From Phascolarctos cinereus (lineage: Eukaryota; Chordata; Mammalia; Diprotodontia; Phascolarctidae), in the NCBI RefSeq assembly GCF_002099425.1, contig NW_018344260.1:1904501-1968500 (forward strand): a stretch of 64,000 nt of DNA. Reading direction: 5' to 3'. Below are positions 1 to 12,404 of this stretch, piece after piece. Made by a program: the position numbers and the translations under genes. The stretch's first letter is position 1. Each line of letters starts with the position of its first letter. The notes under the pieces were generated by a model. It ran no database searches. It had not been told where the DNA came from and saw nothing but the letters and a program-made list of their open reading frames with translations.

Positions 1-240
1 GAAGGGCCCAGGCTGACCATGCTCACTTCTATCCTTTCTTTGCTCCTGATACTTCGCACTTTTATGTGTGTACCTCTCCCCTTACTCTCCCTTTTCAGTT
101 CTCTTTATGTGTTGTCCTCCTCATTAGAAGTAAGCTCCTTAAAGGTAGAGACTTATCTTTCCTTTTGTTTTTATAGGTATTTACAGGACTTAGCACAATT
201 CCTGGCACATAGTAATAAATGCTTAATATTTTACTAAATT
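1..240 (+). repeat. L2 LINE 3' end
   Basis: Typical L2 tail: TTAGAAGTAAGCTCCTTAAA, a T-rich stretch, then CTTAGCACAATTCCTGGCAC and AGTAATAAATGCTTAATA. Strongly diverged and cut by the window edge. Confidence 0.8.
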
Positions 241-269
241 GAATCTAATTTAATCCGAAAAGCGCTATG

Positions 270-860
270 CATTGTAGGTCTTTTCAGCTGAGTTACAAGT
301 CCTCTAGTCCAACTTCTTATCCAATATAGGAATCTTCTCTATAATATCCTTGACAAGTGGTTAACCACATGTCAGACCACTGCTTGAGCACTTCTAGCAA
401 TAAAAGAGCTCACTACTTCTCAAGGTAGTCCATCCCATTTTTCAATTCTTGACGAGCTAGAAAGTTTTCCCTTTTATTTAGCATAAAATTTGCTTCTAAC
501 AACTTCTACCCACTGCTTGGGGTTCTGTCTTTCAAAATAACATAAAATAAATATGCTTCCTTTTTAAAATAACAGCTCTTCAAGTATTTGGAAAGATCTA
601 TTATGTCCCCACTAAGTTTTTTTCTTCCTCAGGCTAACCATTCCAACATGAAACCTTTAACCCTTCCTTCCATGAAATTGTTTCCATACACTTTTCACCA
701 TAAAGGCTTAAACTTTAATGTTCCTCTTAAAATATGGTACCCAGATGCGAACATAATACTACCGAATAATGCGGAGTATCACAAAATCAGAGTCTCAGTT
801 TGAAGCAACTCGAAGGCCACCTACTCAAACCAGTAACTGACCAAGAACATACCTGCCAAG
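270..860 (-). repeat. CR1/L3-type LINE fragment
   Basis: Blocks such as AGATCTATTATGTCCCCACT, CCTCAGGCTAACCATTCC and ATGGTACCCAGATGCGAACA are the reverse complement of the conserved CR1/L3 3' region. Old and without coding capacity. Confidence 0.65.
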
Positions 861-924
861 TTGTTTGTCATTCAGCCTCTGCTTGGAGATCTCTAGAGAA
901 AGGAACACTACTTTCAGAGGCAAC

Positions 925-1700
925 TCATTCACCTTTTAAAATTTTTTTAACATTTCTTTTTTAAAATTTTGAGTCCCAAATTATCTTTCTCCCTCCCATC
1001 CCTCTGCTTATTGAGGAGGCAAGCAATATATCGATTACACACGTGAAGTCATGCAAAACGTATTTCCATATCAGTCATGTTGGGGAAAAAAGCAAGAAAA
1101 ATAAAGTAAAAAAGTATGCTTCAGTCTGTACTCAGAGTCCATCAGTTCCCTCTCTGGAGGTGGATAGCATCTTTCATCATGGATCCTTTGGAATTGTCTC
1201 GTATTGTTGTCTTGTTCAGAGTAGCTAAGTCTTTCACAGCTGATTATCATTATAATATTGTTATTACTGTGTACAATGTTCTCCTGGTTCTGCTCACTTT
1301 ACTTTTCATCAGTTCATATAAGTCTTCCCAATTTTTTCTGAAACCATCCTACTCATCTTTTCTTATGGCACAATAGTATTCCATCACAATAATATACCAC
1401 AACTTGTTCAGTTCACAAACTGATGGGTATCCCCTCAGTTTCCAATTCTTTGCCACCACAAAAAGAGCTGCTATAAATATTTTTGTACAAATGGGTCCTT
1501 TTCCCTTTTCCTTGATCTCTTTGGGATACAGACCTACTAGTGGCATTGCTGAGTCAAGAGGTATTCACCGTTTTATTGCTCTGTGGGCGTAGTTCCAATT
1601 TGTTCTCCAGAATGGTTGGACCAGTTCATACTTCACCAACAGTGCATTGGTGTACCTATTCTATTCAATCTTAATATAGTTACAATTGTTAGGAAGCATT
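925..1700 (-). repeat. L1-like LINE 3' end
   Basis: Minus-strand translation gives the end of an L1-type ORF2 (CTKIFIAALFVVAKNWK then LWYIIVMEYYCAIRKDE), followed by a 3' UTR with a purine-rich run (GGGATGGGAGGGAGAAAG) and GGGACTCAAAATTTT. Same family as 48481-49120. 5'-truncated. Confidence 0.75.
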
Positions 1701-1949
1701 GGCTCTATGTAATCACCACTTCTTTTAAAACGTTCACTAACCATCCTTTTAATATCAAGAATCTTGCCAAGAACTGAAGGCAAGCTCACTGGTGCTATTC
1801 TGTCCCTTAGATTGGACATTTTACTTCTAGTAAAGGAAGATGGAGGAGGGAAAAAAAAAAGGGTTTTAACTCTTTCCAAACCTGCCCCCTCCAATCAATT
1901 AATTTCCAGCTCATCAAGCCATTGAGACAACTGGACGGAACATGGGACT

Positions 1950-2180
1950 ATCATAGGATCATAGATTTAGAGTTAGAAGAGATCTTAAAAGTTAATATGT
2001 CCAACTTCCTCATTATATAGATAAGGAAATTGATATCCAAGGAAAATAAAAAACTTGCTCGGTCAGATATTTAATACATATCTGGGCCAGGATTCAAACC
2101 TAGGTCTTCTCTACTCCCAAGGCCAGCACTGGACTACAGAGACTATAGTGGATAAAGTTTATCCACTATACTACAATAAA
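1950..2180 (+). repeat. MIR-type CORE-SINE
   Basis: Starts GGATCATAGATTTAGAGTTA, has the core GATAAGGAAATTGATATCCA and GATTCAAACCTAGGTC, and ends near CCACTATAC. Diverged. Confidence 0.65.
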
Positions 2181-2549
2181 AGGCAGTAAAATAATTAACA
2201 CATCTGTGTTAATTGTAACCAAGTATGGTCAATCTAATCACCTCTTCAGGTTTTGAAATTAGGAAACAAAAGACAGCTGCCCCAATAAGTTGCTTGCCTG
2301 GGGGATACTACAGTACAGTACTAAATTCAACTGGGTGCTACTATCAATAACGCCCTGGAACTTCCTCCCTTGGTAGGAAATCTGATGATCCTCCCTCTTT
2401 TTGAGTCACAGGATGTTTGTTCTGAAGGTGGTATTCTTGAGGTAAATTCCTGGTCCTAGGAAACCATACAGAAGGCAGTACTTCTTGGAACTACTAAAAC
2501 CTAGTTCACCCATGAAAATGTAAGCTCCTTAAGTACAAGGACTATTCCA

Positions 2550-2800
2550 CAGGAGCACAGATTTAGAGATGGAAGGGTTTTAGGGATCATTTAGTCCAAA
2601 TCATTCATTTTATGATGAGAGAACTGAAATCTAGAGAAATTAAGTGACTTGCCAAGGTCTCATAGGCAGAGATTTAAAACCAAGGTTCTGACTCCAAGTT
2701 CAAATCCAGTAACTCATTCTGTTGTATGTACTGTAGTTGTACTAACTGACTTAGTGCAATCCTTAGTACATAGTAGGAGCTTAACCTAAGAATAAAGGCA
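2550..2800 (+). repeat. MIR-type SINE followed by L2 tail
   Basis: A MIR-like unit (GCACAGATTTAGAGATGGAA, TTAAGTGACTTGCCAAGG) runs to about 2735. A short L2 tail follows (CTTAGTACATAGTAGGAGCT). Confidence 0.6.
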
Positions 2801-3559
2801 ACTGCTCTGGTCACTTTCTATTTGGCCTCCTTAGCTTCCTTGCCTACCCCTCCCCAGATAGCATTACTCACTTTCTTAGCTCAAAGGTCAGGCCTTCACC
2901 AAGTAGTTCTCAGAAACTATGTCTTAGCACACAGAACACCCACCCTGAACACGTTTCTGAATCATCAGCCTATACCTCATTACAACAGCCTCCAGGACAC
3001 TAGCTTTCATCTAAAACATTCTTCTTGCCCGTCATCTTTGCCTATGTTCAAAGGACTATTTCTGAATGCTCTCTGGGGGCGTACTGAACAAACACATCTG
3101 CTCGATATCCTGGAATGTGACCAGGAATAGGAAGTAAGAAGTCTCAAGATTCTAGGTAGAGTACTTGTCTAGACTCATCCCTGTAATTCCACTCAAAACC
3201 TCATGTCACCCACCTTCCAGCTGTGTTCCAGGACCTTCTTAGTTTGAGCACATTGTTGTTAAATCTAAGCTGGGTAGAAGTTAAAAAAAAAATGAAACCT
3301 ATTGATTCCCTCTAGAACAGAGGTTTCTACTCAAAGCCCACCCCTGAAAATCTCTCCAGTGTGGCCAAGCAGATTAAAATGTAATTAGGAAATATTTAAC
3401 AAAATAAATAAAACTACAATAGAGCATAATAATGTTAATGTGGTTTTCTAAGACAAAATGCAGCCTGCATTTTGTATGGTACTTATGTACCACATTCCTA
3501 TTTAACACCACTGTTCTAATGTTATAGATCTTAGTGCCATTTAATTGTCATGTGGTAAG

Positions 3560-3765
3560 TGCTTTGTAATCATAAATTTGGAGCTGGAAAGAATCTCAAA
3601 GACCATGGACTTCAACCCTCTAATTTTATAGATGAGGAAACTCAGTCACAAAGAGGTTAAGTAACTTCCTCAGAGACAAACAGTAAGTATTTGAGGCAGG
3701 ATTTTAAAACAGATATTCCTGGATCAAGTACACTATTCATTATGCCATGCCCAGTTTATTAGTAA
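3560..3765 (+). repeat. MIR-type SINE
   Basis: ATAAATTTGGAGCTGGAAAG, GATGAGGAAACTCAGTCACA, AGAGGTTAAGTAACTTCCTC and a closing CATTATGCCATGCC follow the MIR layout. Confidence 0.65.
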
Positions 3766-4044
3766 AAACAAAAGATGAAATAAATTCTCCCCTCCTGCCA
3801 ATATCAAGTTTCTGGGTCCCAGAAATAAGTTCTCAGAGCTTCCTGGCACCATACAATCTTCCCAATTTAGAATACCCTGGGAATTTTTCCATAAACCTTT
3901 TCCTGATTACACCAGACTGAAGGGATAGCTCTTTTCTATGGATTCCTTTAGTAATTATTATCTATATTATTCATCTGTTATTTAATCACATAGCCTTGTA
4001 ACATCTCTTCTATTGCTGTCAGTTGTTATTTACATATTTTATTA

Positions 4045-4695
4045 TGTAACTGAGATGAATGAAAAACCCAAGAGACAGAGTTTCTGGGTAATTAATAATC
4101 AATTTATTAATTAGGCTAGCTGATAATAAATTGATGGTCAGTGGTCTCTCTAGGTAACCAAAGACAAAATCATAGATAGAAATCACCAAATGCTTAGATA
4201 TGTTTGGAAAAGGGGGGTATCCCTGATGAGTGAAAATCAACCCTGACTGAAGAACAATTATTGAGAAGGTAGATTTTCAAATGAGGAGGTGGGCTAAAAG
4301 TATTCAGCTCCTCCCGCTGAGAATGTGGCTTGATCATGAGACTCAGCCGCTTCTAGCAATCTAAACAAAAGAATCCATCTCTACCCAGACTATTCTGGTT
4401 GATTTTCTCCTTCATGGATTACATTACCCTAAACTCCAATGGAGGGGTGCAAGGACAAGGGTTTAATGTGTTAGGGCTGGAATGTACTTAGATTAGGTTC
4501 TGTTTAGACTCTAAACAGAAATGAGGTCTCCTAGTTGGGTGGGGTCCTGTGCCAGACCAATGAGCATGTTCCCTGAGGATTTAGGCAATCTCATCTATCA
4601 GCTTTGTCCTTCAGAGACTGGCTGAATGATCTACAGAGGCTAGTTCCTGAATGAGGAAACAAAAGAAAAACCTCAATCCTAACTTAACAATTAGT
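4045..4695 (-). mobile_element. LTR-like element, fossil
   Basis: About 650 bp whose reverse complement aligns along its length with 47985-48480 (shared CATGAAGGAGAAA, CAACTAGGAGA, TTCTCAGC and AATTAATAAATTGATTATTA). No coding region is attached, so it looks like a solitary LTR or a nonautonomous LTR-like unit. Old and decayed. Exact ends are uncertain. Confidence 0.5.
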
Positions 4696-4734
4696 TATTA
4701 ATATAATAGAACATTAACATTTCTCTTGCAACTT

Positions 4735-5250
4735 TTAATGTGTTTATGGTATGTCCTGCCTTGGAGTCCATCTCCACTCTCTCTTTCCCTCACCTCCACA
4801 GAATCAACGGCCAGATCTTGGCCTCTATATTTCTCCCATCCATTTCTTTTCCTCTACTTACATGGACACCATCCTGAGCTTCCATCTCCTCTCACCGGAC
4901 TGCAACCAGAACTACCAGTTGGGCTTCCTGCATCCATTTAATCTCTCTCTTCTCAAATCCATCTCCCACAGAGTTGCCAAATTAATCTCCCTAAAATACA
5001 GGTATGACCATATCACTCTGAGATCAAAAATCTCCAGGCTCCCTATTACTTCAAGGATAAAAAACAAATTTGTCATTTAAAGACTTTCACAATCTGACTA
5101 CCATATCTTTCTGGGCTTATTAGACATTACTCTCCTATCCCTTTCATGCATTCTATAGTCCAGCTGAAGTGGCCTCCTGGCTGTTCCTCTCACATACTAC
5201 GCCTGGTCTTTTGCCTACATTTCTACATCTTTACAGAAGAGTGGCGTGAG
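4735..5250 (+). repeat. L2 LINE 3' UTR fragment
   Basis: Contains TATGACCATATCACTCTGAG, the motif around CTCCCTATTACTTCAAGGAT, and CACAATCTGACTACC, the usual order of the L2 3' region. Long open stretches here are T/C-rich shadows. Confidence 0.75.
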
Positions 5251-5499
5251 ATATTTCACGAAACACTTTGCTAAAATCTAGGTTAGCTATCATCAACAGC
5301 TTTCTCCTGATCTTCCAGTCAAGTTATCCTGTTAAAAAAAAAACACGGTTGGTCTGGCACTATTTGTTCTCAATGTAGTCATGCTTGTTCTTTATGACCC
5401 TTACTTCTTTTTTCTAGATGTTCATGAAGCAGCTCTTTGGTAATCCATCTAGAATTTCACAATGAATGGAAGCCAACCTCTTTGGCCTATAGTTTGCAA

Positions 5500-5890
5500 T
5501 TCAGTTAAATGAACATTAAGTGCAAGGCACAGCGTTAGACCCCGAGGACACAAAACCAAAAAATAAATAATAGTCCCTGCCCTCAAAGAGCTTACTTTCT
5601 ACTGATGGGATGCAAAATGTACACAAATATGTATAGGACAAGGAAAATTGAGTAAGTGGGTATACTCAAACAACCAGGAAGATCAAGGAAGGCTTCATAG
5701 AAGAGGTGACGTCTGAATTAAGCCTTGAAGGAAGATGAGGATTCTGAATAAATGAAATATTTAGTAACAACTTATTATGTGCAAAGCAGTGTGCTAAGCT
5801 CTCAGGAAACAAATAGAAAAATAAGACAATTTCTACTCTCAAGGAATTCCCATTCCAATGGTGGAGATAATGCACATGGAATATGCAAGC
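5500..5890 (-). repeat. Two L2 LINE 3' fragments in tandem
   Basis: The reverse complement of the L2 end occurs twice: AACATTAAGTGCAAGGCACA with CAAAGAGCTTAC (5500-5740) and TTATTATGTGCAAAGCAGTG (5750-5890). Confidence 0.7.
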
Positions 5891-6004
5891 TTGCTAAATC
5901 TGCTGGTGCTCACATCTTATCACTACCCTCTGCCCCTCTGATTGTACCCTTTGAATAGAGGGCAGGGCCATGGATTCCAGGGCCTCTACTTAAAGTGATG
6001 GGGG

Positions 6005-6290
6005 TGTGGTGTGCTCAGCACAGTTTTTCTCCCCTTTTCCCACCAGCTACACAGCTTTTAGATTTCTTCGGAACTCTCCATCATGTCCCCTCACTTACCG
6101 GGTACCTCCTCCCCTCAACCCCAATCCCACTTTCAGCTTCCTCTTACGTGTTGTCTTTCCCCCGTTAGATTGTAAGTTCCTTGAGGGCCAGAACTGTATT
6201 TGTTTTCATTTATTTGTATTTGTATTTCCAGTGCTTAGCACAGAGTCTGGTACATAGTAGGTGCTTAATAAATATTGACTGGCTGACCAA
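6005..6290 (+). repeat. L2 LINE 3' end
   Basis: CCCGTTAGATTGTAAGTTCC, CAGTGCTTAGCACAGAGTCT and AGTAGGTGCTTAATAAATAT are the classic L2 terminus. Confidence 0.85.
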
Positions 6291-6484
6291 AAGGTTTAAG
6301 TTTAGAATCAGACTAAAAAGTCCCACAGTCCCTATAGTATAGCACCAAAACAGATATTAAAACCTCTTCGATTAATATCATTTCCCCTGACAAAATATCA
6401 GTTTCCGATGCCAGTAAGGATTCTGAGAAGCAGAGACATCCCAGACATGGGATGGTTTGTGAGAAATCAGAGGCAGGAAATGGA

Positions 6485-7095
6485 ATGTCAAGTTTGGGAA
6501 TAGCTGATGGGGTATGGGCCCAAGCCTACACCTTTGCCCCTCACCCCCAAAAGAATTTCAGTCTCATTTGTCTAAGGGCCCCAGAAAACTCTTAAACTTT
6601 CTTTGACCTCACTCTGGTCTCAAATGGTTGCCTGAGGCTATATTCTACTCAACTGGCTTTTCCTTATCTTATTCTGATGGACTGGCTCTTCCTATCTCTC
6701 TTTGAAGAAGCCTAGTCTTAGATCCCATCTTTGATTTTATCAACCTCTTCCTTCCAGTTCTTTGTTCCATTGTCTATTCTCATTGTCTATTCAACCTCCC
6801 AGATATTCCCACTGGAATTTTCCCTAAACTTACCCCAGCTACAGGACCTTTCTCCCAGCCCCAAATTATACACCCCAAATTACTCGGGTATATATAAGAT
6901 CCATCCTAGCCCCCATTTAAATGCTGAGATTTCCTCATGCCCGCTTATCTTTACAGGCATCACTAATGTTCAGATTCCTTAAGAGTACATCTCTTAATAA
7001 AAACCTTGTCTCTGGCTGAAAGAAGATTTGGGTGGAATTCACTTGGGTGAGACCCACATCAGGGTCCCAGCATCCCAAGAATCTACACCTCATTA
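6485..7095 (+). mobile_element. Solitary LTR, probable ERV fossil
   Basis: Begins near TGTCAAGTTTGG, carries a TATA box (GGGTATATATAAGATCC) at about 6887, a polyadenylation signal (CTCTTAATAAAAACC) near 6995, and a U5-like stretch to about 7095. This order is that of a retroviral LTR. No internal viral region is seen, so it is a solo LTR. No age can be given without a family consensus. Confidence 0.55.
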
Positions 7096-7149
7096 TAGCC
7101 ATCAGGTAAATTTGGTTGAAACAGAAATCTTGAAATGAAAATAGGCCTG

Positions 7150-8330
7150 GGGAAGAAAAATGAGCTCATGGCTGATGGCTTCTATTTTCTCAGTGAAGCA
7201 AAAAGGAAGTCCTCTGATAGGAGGGAGGAAGTGAGTGCAATAGAAGGTCCTAAGAGAGAAGTTCTGGAACAGCTGTAGGGAATGTGAGGGTCAGAGGATA
7301 AGTGACAGATTAGATGACATAAATTTGTAGCTGCCTCAATTGTGTGACTTCCTCCAATGGTGTTCATCAGCATTCAAGTGGGAGAAAAGAAGGCAGAGGG
7401 TTGGAGGTGAGTCAGGGTTTCAGTTCAAGAGGACAACTGAGGGTAGAGGGACAGTGAATAGGTGAACGGTTAACTAGAATTAAAATTGCAAAGAGAAGAA
7501 AGTGAAGTGATAGCAGAGGAGATGGACTGGAAAGAGTAAAGTGACTAGAGGTGCTGGTGAGGACATCAATTAGATTTAATGTAAGGCAAAGATTTATACA
7601 GAATGGTATAAATGGACCCATATTATTAAATATCAAAAGGATCTTATATAAGGTGGCCTCAGTAAAGCTTGGCTTCAGTTGAAGTTGTGAGAGGGAGGAT
7701 GCAGGGTAAAGGCAGATGTCTCTTAAGCCTGACATACACATACCCCTCTCTTGACAAAGCTTCACAACTCAAAGCAAAACGCTATTCTATTAAGCCTGAA
7801 AAAGGCTTATGAGTGTTGAACCCATGGACAAAAGTGGGAAGACATTTCAGATGTACATCTTGGCCCTCAGGCCCTTTCACACCAAATACATCATTGCAGC
7901 TTGTCACAGTGAGTTAGGGGATAAATAAAAAAGAGAGTGAGGGGAAATGTTTGTTTTCAGAAAGTACCTTGCTTCTAGGCCCCAGGCAGGACCAAGACCC
8001 AAGAAAACACAGGGAGGGAGCCTCTGGGGAACAACAGGCAAAAATATGCAAAAGTGGCAAAGGACTCTGGCTGCCAGCCCTCAGGAGCCATCAAGATTGC
8101 ATAACCCACCCATCACAGATAAATAGTATAGTGTGGCACTTTCCCAGGAACAAGTAATAGGACCTAGCAGGTTCTTTTTCCTACATACTGTGTGTAATAT
8201 TTGAAAGGGAGAAACAAGTTAAGGAAAGAAGAAAGGGAAGTCTCTCCTAATCTCTGTTAACAAGTTCCAAGGAGAGAAAGAAAGGAGCTCATTTTGGCCT
8301 TAAAAGCCCAACTTTACTTGGTACCTAATA
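7150..8330. other. No gene seen; purine-rich intron
   Basis: From 7150 to 7760 is a G/A-rich stretch that resembles old dispersed repeat but that I cannot place. From 7760 to 8330 I recognise nothing. Open frames here look like composition effects. Confidence 0.4.
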
Positions 8331-8460
8331 TTCTATAGTGGCAAAAGAGTTGGCCTCAGAAGACCAAAAAGACCTGGGTTCAAGTCCTATCTGACACATA
8401 TTAGATGTGTGACCCTGGGCAAGTCACTTACCTTCTCAGTGCCATCAGGTAACTCACTAG
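8330..8460 (+). repeat. tRNA-derived marsupial SINE fragment
   Basis: AGACCTGGGTTCAAGTCCTA and GTGTGACCCTGGGCAAGTCA are the SINE core. The 5' head is diverged. Confidence 0.7.
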
Positions 8461-9345
8461 GAAAATAGAAATTGCCAAGGAAGTGTAGATGTGCACTAGT
8501 ACAAGGAGTTTCTTCAGTGAGAGTTCTATAGAGCATGGAATCATAGATTCAGTTTCCTTCTCCCTTCCTCAAATTTTTCTAATATGAAAACCTTGGGTGC
8601 CTGAGTCATTTTTGTGTGGTTCAAGATCCACACATGGTCTAAAACCTATGAACTGGGCAAAAATGACTGTTTTGAATCAAGAAGCAGCTCAGGCTGCTCC
8701 TCAGATGCTCCCCTCAATAGGTAGCGTTTTCTACCAGGCCTAATGCCAGGTCTATCCAAATTCCGACAAAGCTAAAACTTTGCCTATGGGAGGAAGTTTG
8801 CACACCAGGTTAGGTGGTACTTTTATGATCTCAGATGATGAGGTATTTTTAGCATCACAAATGTTACAGATATAAGATCTCAGATGTTGAGTTCTTTTCC
8901 CCACATTAATATGAATTCCCTTATCTCAGGGAACACAGCATTCTATAAGTTATGAAGACTTCCAAGCTGCACATATACATTCCTTAAGATTCAGGAAATA
9001 GTATAGGCTCAGAAAAGCTTGTTATAGGTTGAGAGAGGGTGGAAGACAGCACAATGCCTTTCACATAGTAGGCTTTAACAAATATCTGTTGGATCAAATA
9101 TGCTAAATCGACTAGCATGGCATCAAAATACCTACATATCTTAAGAAGCTCAGATAGGACTAGGTCAACGTTAGGCTTTGAGAATGTTTTCCCCTCCTCA
9201 ATGGGATAATTTCTTTCTATGAACAAGCAGTGAGGTGCTATCAATCCAACAGCTCTAGGGTGTGGTCCTTCACAGTAAGAAGAACATTGGGCAAAACTGA
9301 GGAAAGTGTGGGAGAGAAGTGGTATCAGATTGCCTACCAAACTAA
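8460..9345. other. No gene seen; short L2 tail near 9050
   Basis: Only a small L2-like end (CACATAGTAGGCTTTAACAA) at about 9050-9105 is recognisable. The remainder gives no feature. Confidence 0.4.
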
Positions 9346-9995
9346 AGATCTACAGAGCCATTGTGCTGACTTCATTGGCGTATGCCTGTGAAGCCTGGAC
9401 AGTCTACAAATGCCATGCCAGGAAACAAAATCGTTTCCATCTGAATTGTCTTAAAATATTCTAAAGATCACCTGGCAAGATAAGGTACCAGACAAGGAGG
9501 CTCTCTCTCAAGCTGAACTGCCAAGCATTCAAACTCTACTGCAGAGAGCACAACTCTGATAGGCTGGCCAAGTTGTTTGAATGCCAAACAAATGTTTGAC
9601 TAAAAGGCTATTTTACTGAGAACTTACACAAGGCAAGTGCTCACAAGGAGGTCAGAAGAAGTGATACAAAGACACTCTTAAGGTCCCTCTGAAGAACTTT
9701 CAACTGCGAGACACGGGAGACACTGGCACAGGACTGCTCAGCATGGTATGACCACATCAAAGAAGGTCCTGCGCTCTATGAGCAATGCAGAACTGCGGTA
9801 GCTCAAAGGAAATGGGAGATGCCCAAATTTAGAGACATCTCCACTACAAATGTTCATATGGACTATTTATTTGCGCCTGACCTGTGTACAGCACTCTGAT
9901 TTCGTATTGGTCTGATGAGCCACAATTGGACACACTCTACCTTGACCCCAACACAGTGATGTCATTTTGGTCCCCCTCGAGAATGAAGGACAACA
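9345..9995 (+). repeat. LINE ORF2 C-terminal fragment with finger-like end
   Basis: Broken plus-strand frames match the end of a non-LTR retrotransposon ORF2: a YACEAWTVYK-like start, HARKQNRFHLNCLK, a degraded QLRWAGH-like block, LAQDCSAW, then FRIGLMSHNWTH at the place where such elements carry a zinc finger. Several stops and frameshifts are present. The clade is uncertain; it is not L1 or L2. Confidence 0.6.
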
Positions 9996-10129
9996 ACCAA
10001 TTACAGTGAGAACTTTGGGCAAAATCAGGTCTGGGTTTCAGCTTTGAGAATTGGTCTCTTTTCCTAGCTGAGGTTATTTCTTTATTCTCCCTTACTAGCC
10101 AGGGGAGCTGGGTAATATATTTGATTCTG

Positions 10130-10740
10130 CCACTAATTTGCTATCCTACCTTTCCAGTCTTCTTATACTTTACAACCCCTGCCTCTGCCCCTACCACATA
10201 CTCTGCAATTTAGTGACACTGGCCTTCTTGCAGTTCCTCACATACAACATTCCACTTCCTAACTGAGCATTTTCACTGGTTGTCCCACATTTCTGGAAAA
10301 CTCTATCTCCTCTCCCCCATCTCCTGGCATCCCAAAGTCTTGGCTAAGTCCTACCTTCCGCAAGAAGCCTTTCCCAATCTTCCTTAGCGTCAGTGCCTTC
10401 CTTATATTATCTCTAATTTATCCTTAGATATTTTTGTTTGCACATAATTGTTTACACGTCTCCCCCATTAGACTGTGAATTCCTTCAGAGTAGGAATGGT
10501 CTTTTGCCTTTCTTTGTGTTCTCAGCATTTAGTATGGTGCCTAGTATACTGAAGGTGTTTAATAATAGCTTAATAATAGCTGATGGACTGACTGACCTTG
10601 GAAGTCACTTTACTTTTTTGGGCCTGGTTCTTCATCTATAAAATGAAGTGACTGCACTAGATGATCTCCGGCATCCTTTCTAGCTGTGAACTTCTTGAGG
10701 GTAAGAACTGTCTTAAATGTCTTTAAATACTCCATTGTTT
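10130..10740 (+). repeat. L2 LINE 3' region with SINE piece
   Basis: CACTGGCCTTCTTGCAGTTC, CCCCCATTAGACTGTGAATT and CCTAGTATACTGAAGGTG follow L2. A SINE remnant (CTTCATCTATAAAATGAAG) and another L2 tail (CTTCTTGAGGGTAAGAACTG) follow. Confidence 0.75.
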
Positions 10741-11329
10741 CTAGCATAAACACCCAAAAAATGGTTTCTAAATATATTGATAATATTATTTCTATATGAA
10801 AAATACATTCAGAGTTCTAAACAACTAATTTATAAATAAACTTTTGGGACAAAACTTGTTTGTAAAACAAAGATCATGTGTGACCAAAAGAAGTAAAATT
10901 ACCTCTCTCAAAATAAATCCTATAATTTGGATTTCTATTTATGTGGAAAGAGATTTTCAAGCTGACCTTCCGAACCGTTTAGCTCTTTCAAATAAGTTAT
11001 GTTTGGGGATATGCATACATGTGGCTTTACATATTTATTCTTAGCGCTACAATATATTAGAGAACACAGATTTCCCCTAGTTTAGGCCTTAATCACTTCA
11101 TAAATAGACTATAGCAATACTTTTCTTTTTCTTTTAATATTAATTTTTATTAATATTTTTTATTTTATATCACCTAAATTTCCCCTTGTATCCCTCTTCT
11201 ACTCCTCCCAGAGAGCCACCTCATTTAAAAATAATTTTTAGTGTAAAAAGAAAAAAATCAGAAAAAACAATAAATACATTGAAAAATCTGAAAATATGTA
11301 TACTATTTCATACCCACAGTAAAACAGTT

Positions 11330-11720
11330 TTCTAAATATTTCTGTTTCTAGTCCCTCCTCACTGCAACTCATCCTGCATACTATGTTATTTTTCCTAAAA
11401 TAGCACACTTGGGACATCTCACTCTCCTACCCCAGATTTTTCAGTGGTTCCTTATTAATTATAGAATAAAATTGAAACTCCTTACCCAAGCCCTAAAAGG
11501 CTGCCACAGTCTGGCCCTAATTTAATTTACCTCTCCAATATCTTTTTCTTGATACACTTCTATGTGAATCTATTACTTTAGCCAAGATTGTCTACCTAGT
11601 TCCTGAGTACATAGTATGGATATCCATATCTGCTCCTGCATTTCTGATTACAGTATTTTCTTGGCTGAAATGACTGTCTCCCTTTTCACCACTTAAATCC
11701 TTGAAGGCCCAGAACAAAAC
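11330..11720 (+). repeat. L2 LINE 3' region
   Basis: CTTATTAATTATAGAATAAAA, CCACAGTCTGGCCCTAATTT and the following blocks match the L2 3' UTR order. Confidence 0.7.
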
Positions 11721-11744
11721 CCCCAATTCTGCTAGTTTTTACCT

Positions 11745-12015
11745 GTGTGACCTTGAGCAATAACTATACCTCAGTAATGTTCATATAGCTAGGTTGTATG
11801 GTAGATAGAGCAACCACTTGGTGTCAGGAAGACCTACCGAAAAGAAGTTCTATGACCCTAGACAAGTCATTTAGCCTTTTTTTAACCTCAATTTCCCCAT
11901 CTGTAAAATGGGAATATTAATGGCCCATGGCTCACAGGGTTGCTGTGAGGAACAAAAGAGAAAATATATGTAAAGTGCTTTTTGAACCTTAAAGCATTGT
12001 ATAAATATGAGCTAC
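11745..12015 (+). repeat. SINE with Mar1-like head and MIR-like tail
   Basis: GGTAGATAGAGCAACCACTT, CAATTTCCCCATCTGTAAAA and CAGGGTTGCTGTGAGGAAC then AAAGTGCTTTTTGAACCTT. Confidence 0.65.
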
Positions 12016-12385
12016 TTAGGGCCAGGGAAACAATGTACACAATAACTGCAACAATGTGAATGGAAAAAACTACCATAAAACAATCCAAAATGAATGGAGC
12101 AAAACTACAAAGAATGCTTGGCCACAACAAAAAGAAATGAGAAAACACCTCAATCACACCTTTGCAGAAGGGGGGGGGGTACCCATGAATATGAAATACT
12201 GCATATAGCATTAGATTTTTTTTTTATGCATGGGTTAATCTTACTGAATTTTTTTCTCACCTTCCTCTTTTTCTTTTCTTTCTTTCTTTTAAAATTCTTT
12301 ATTATAAAAGCTAGCTCTCTGGAGGGAAAAGGAGGAGGGAAGGGGAAATCTAAGAGATGAAAAATAAAAGATAATAAAATATATT
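12015..12385 (+). repeat. LINE (L1-like) 3' end, second subfamily
   Basis: GGGCCAGGGAAACAATGTAC, GCTTGGCCACAACAAAAAG, a G run, a pyrimidine block, then GGAGGAGGGAAGGGGAAATC and an A-rich end. The G-rich stretch before the tail resembles an L1 3' UTR. Confidence 0.5.
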
Positions 12386-12404
12386 AACAAAAACATTTGC
12401 TAAC

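Noticed and set aside
11888-12211. A 107-codon minus-strand frame with hydrophobic stretches
   Set aside because: It is the reverse of a SINE and a LINE 3' end; hydrophobicity comes from T-rich composition.
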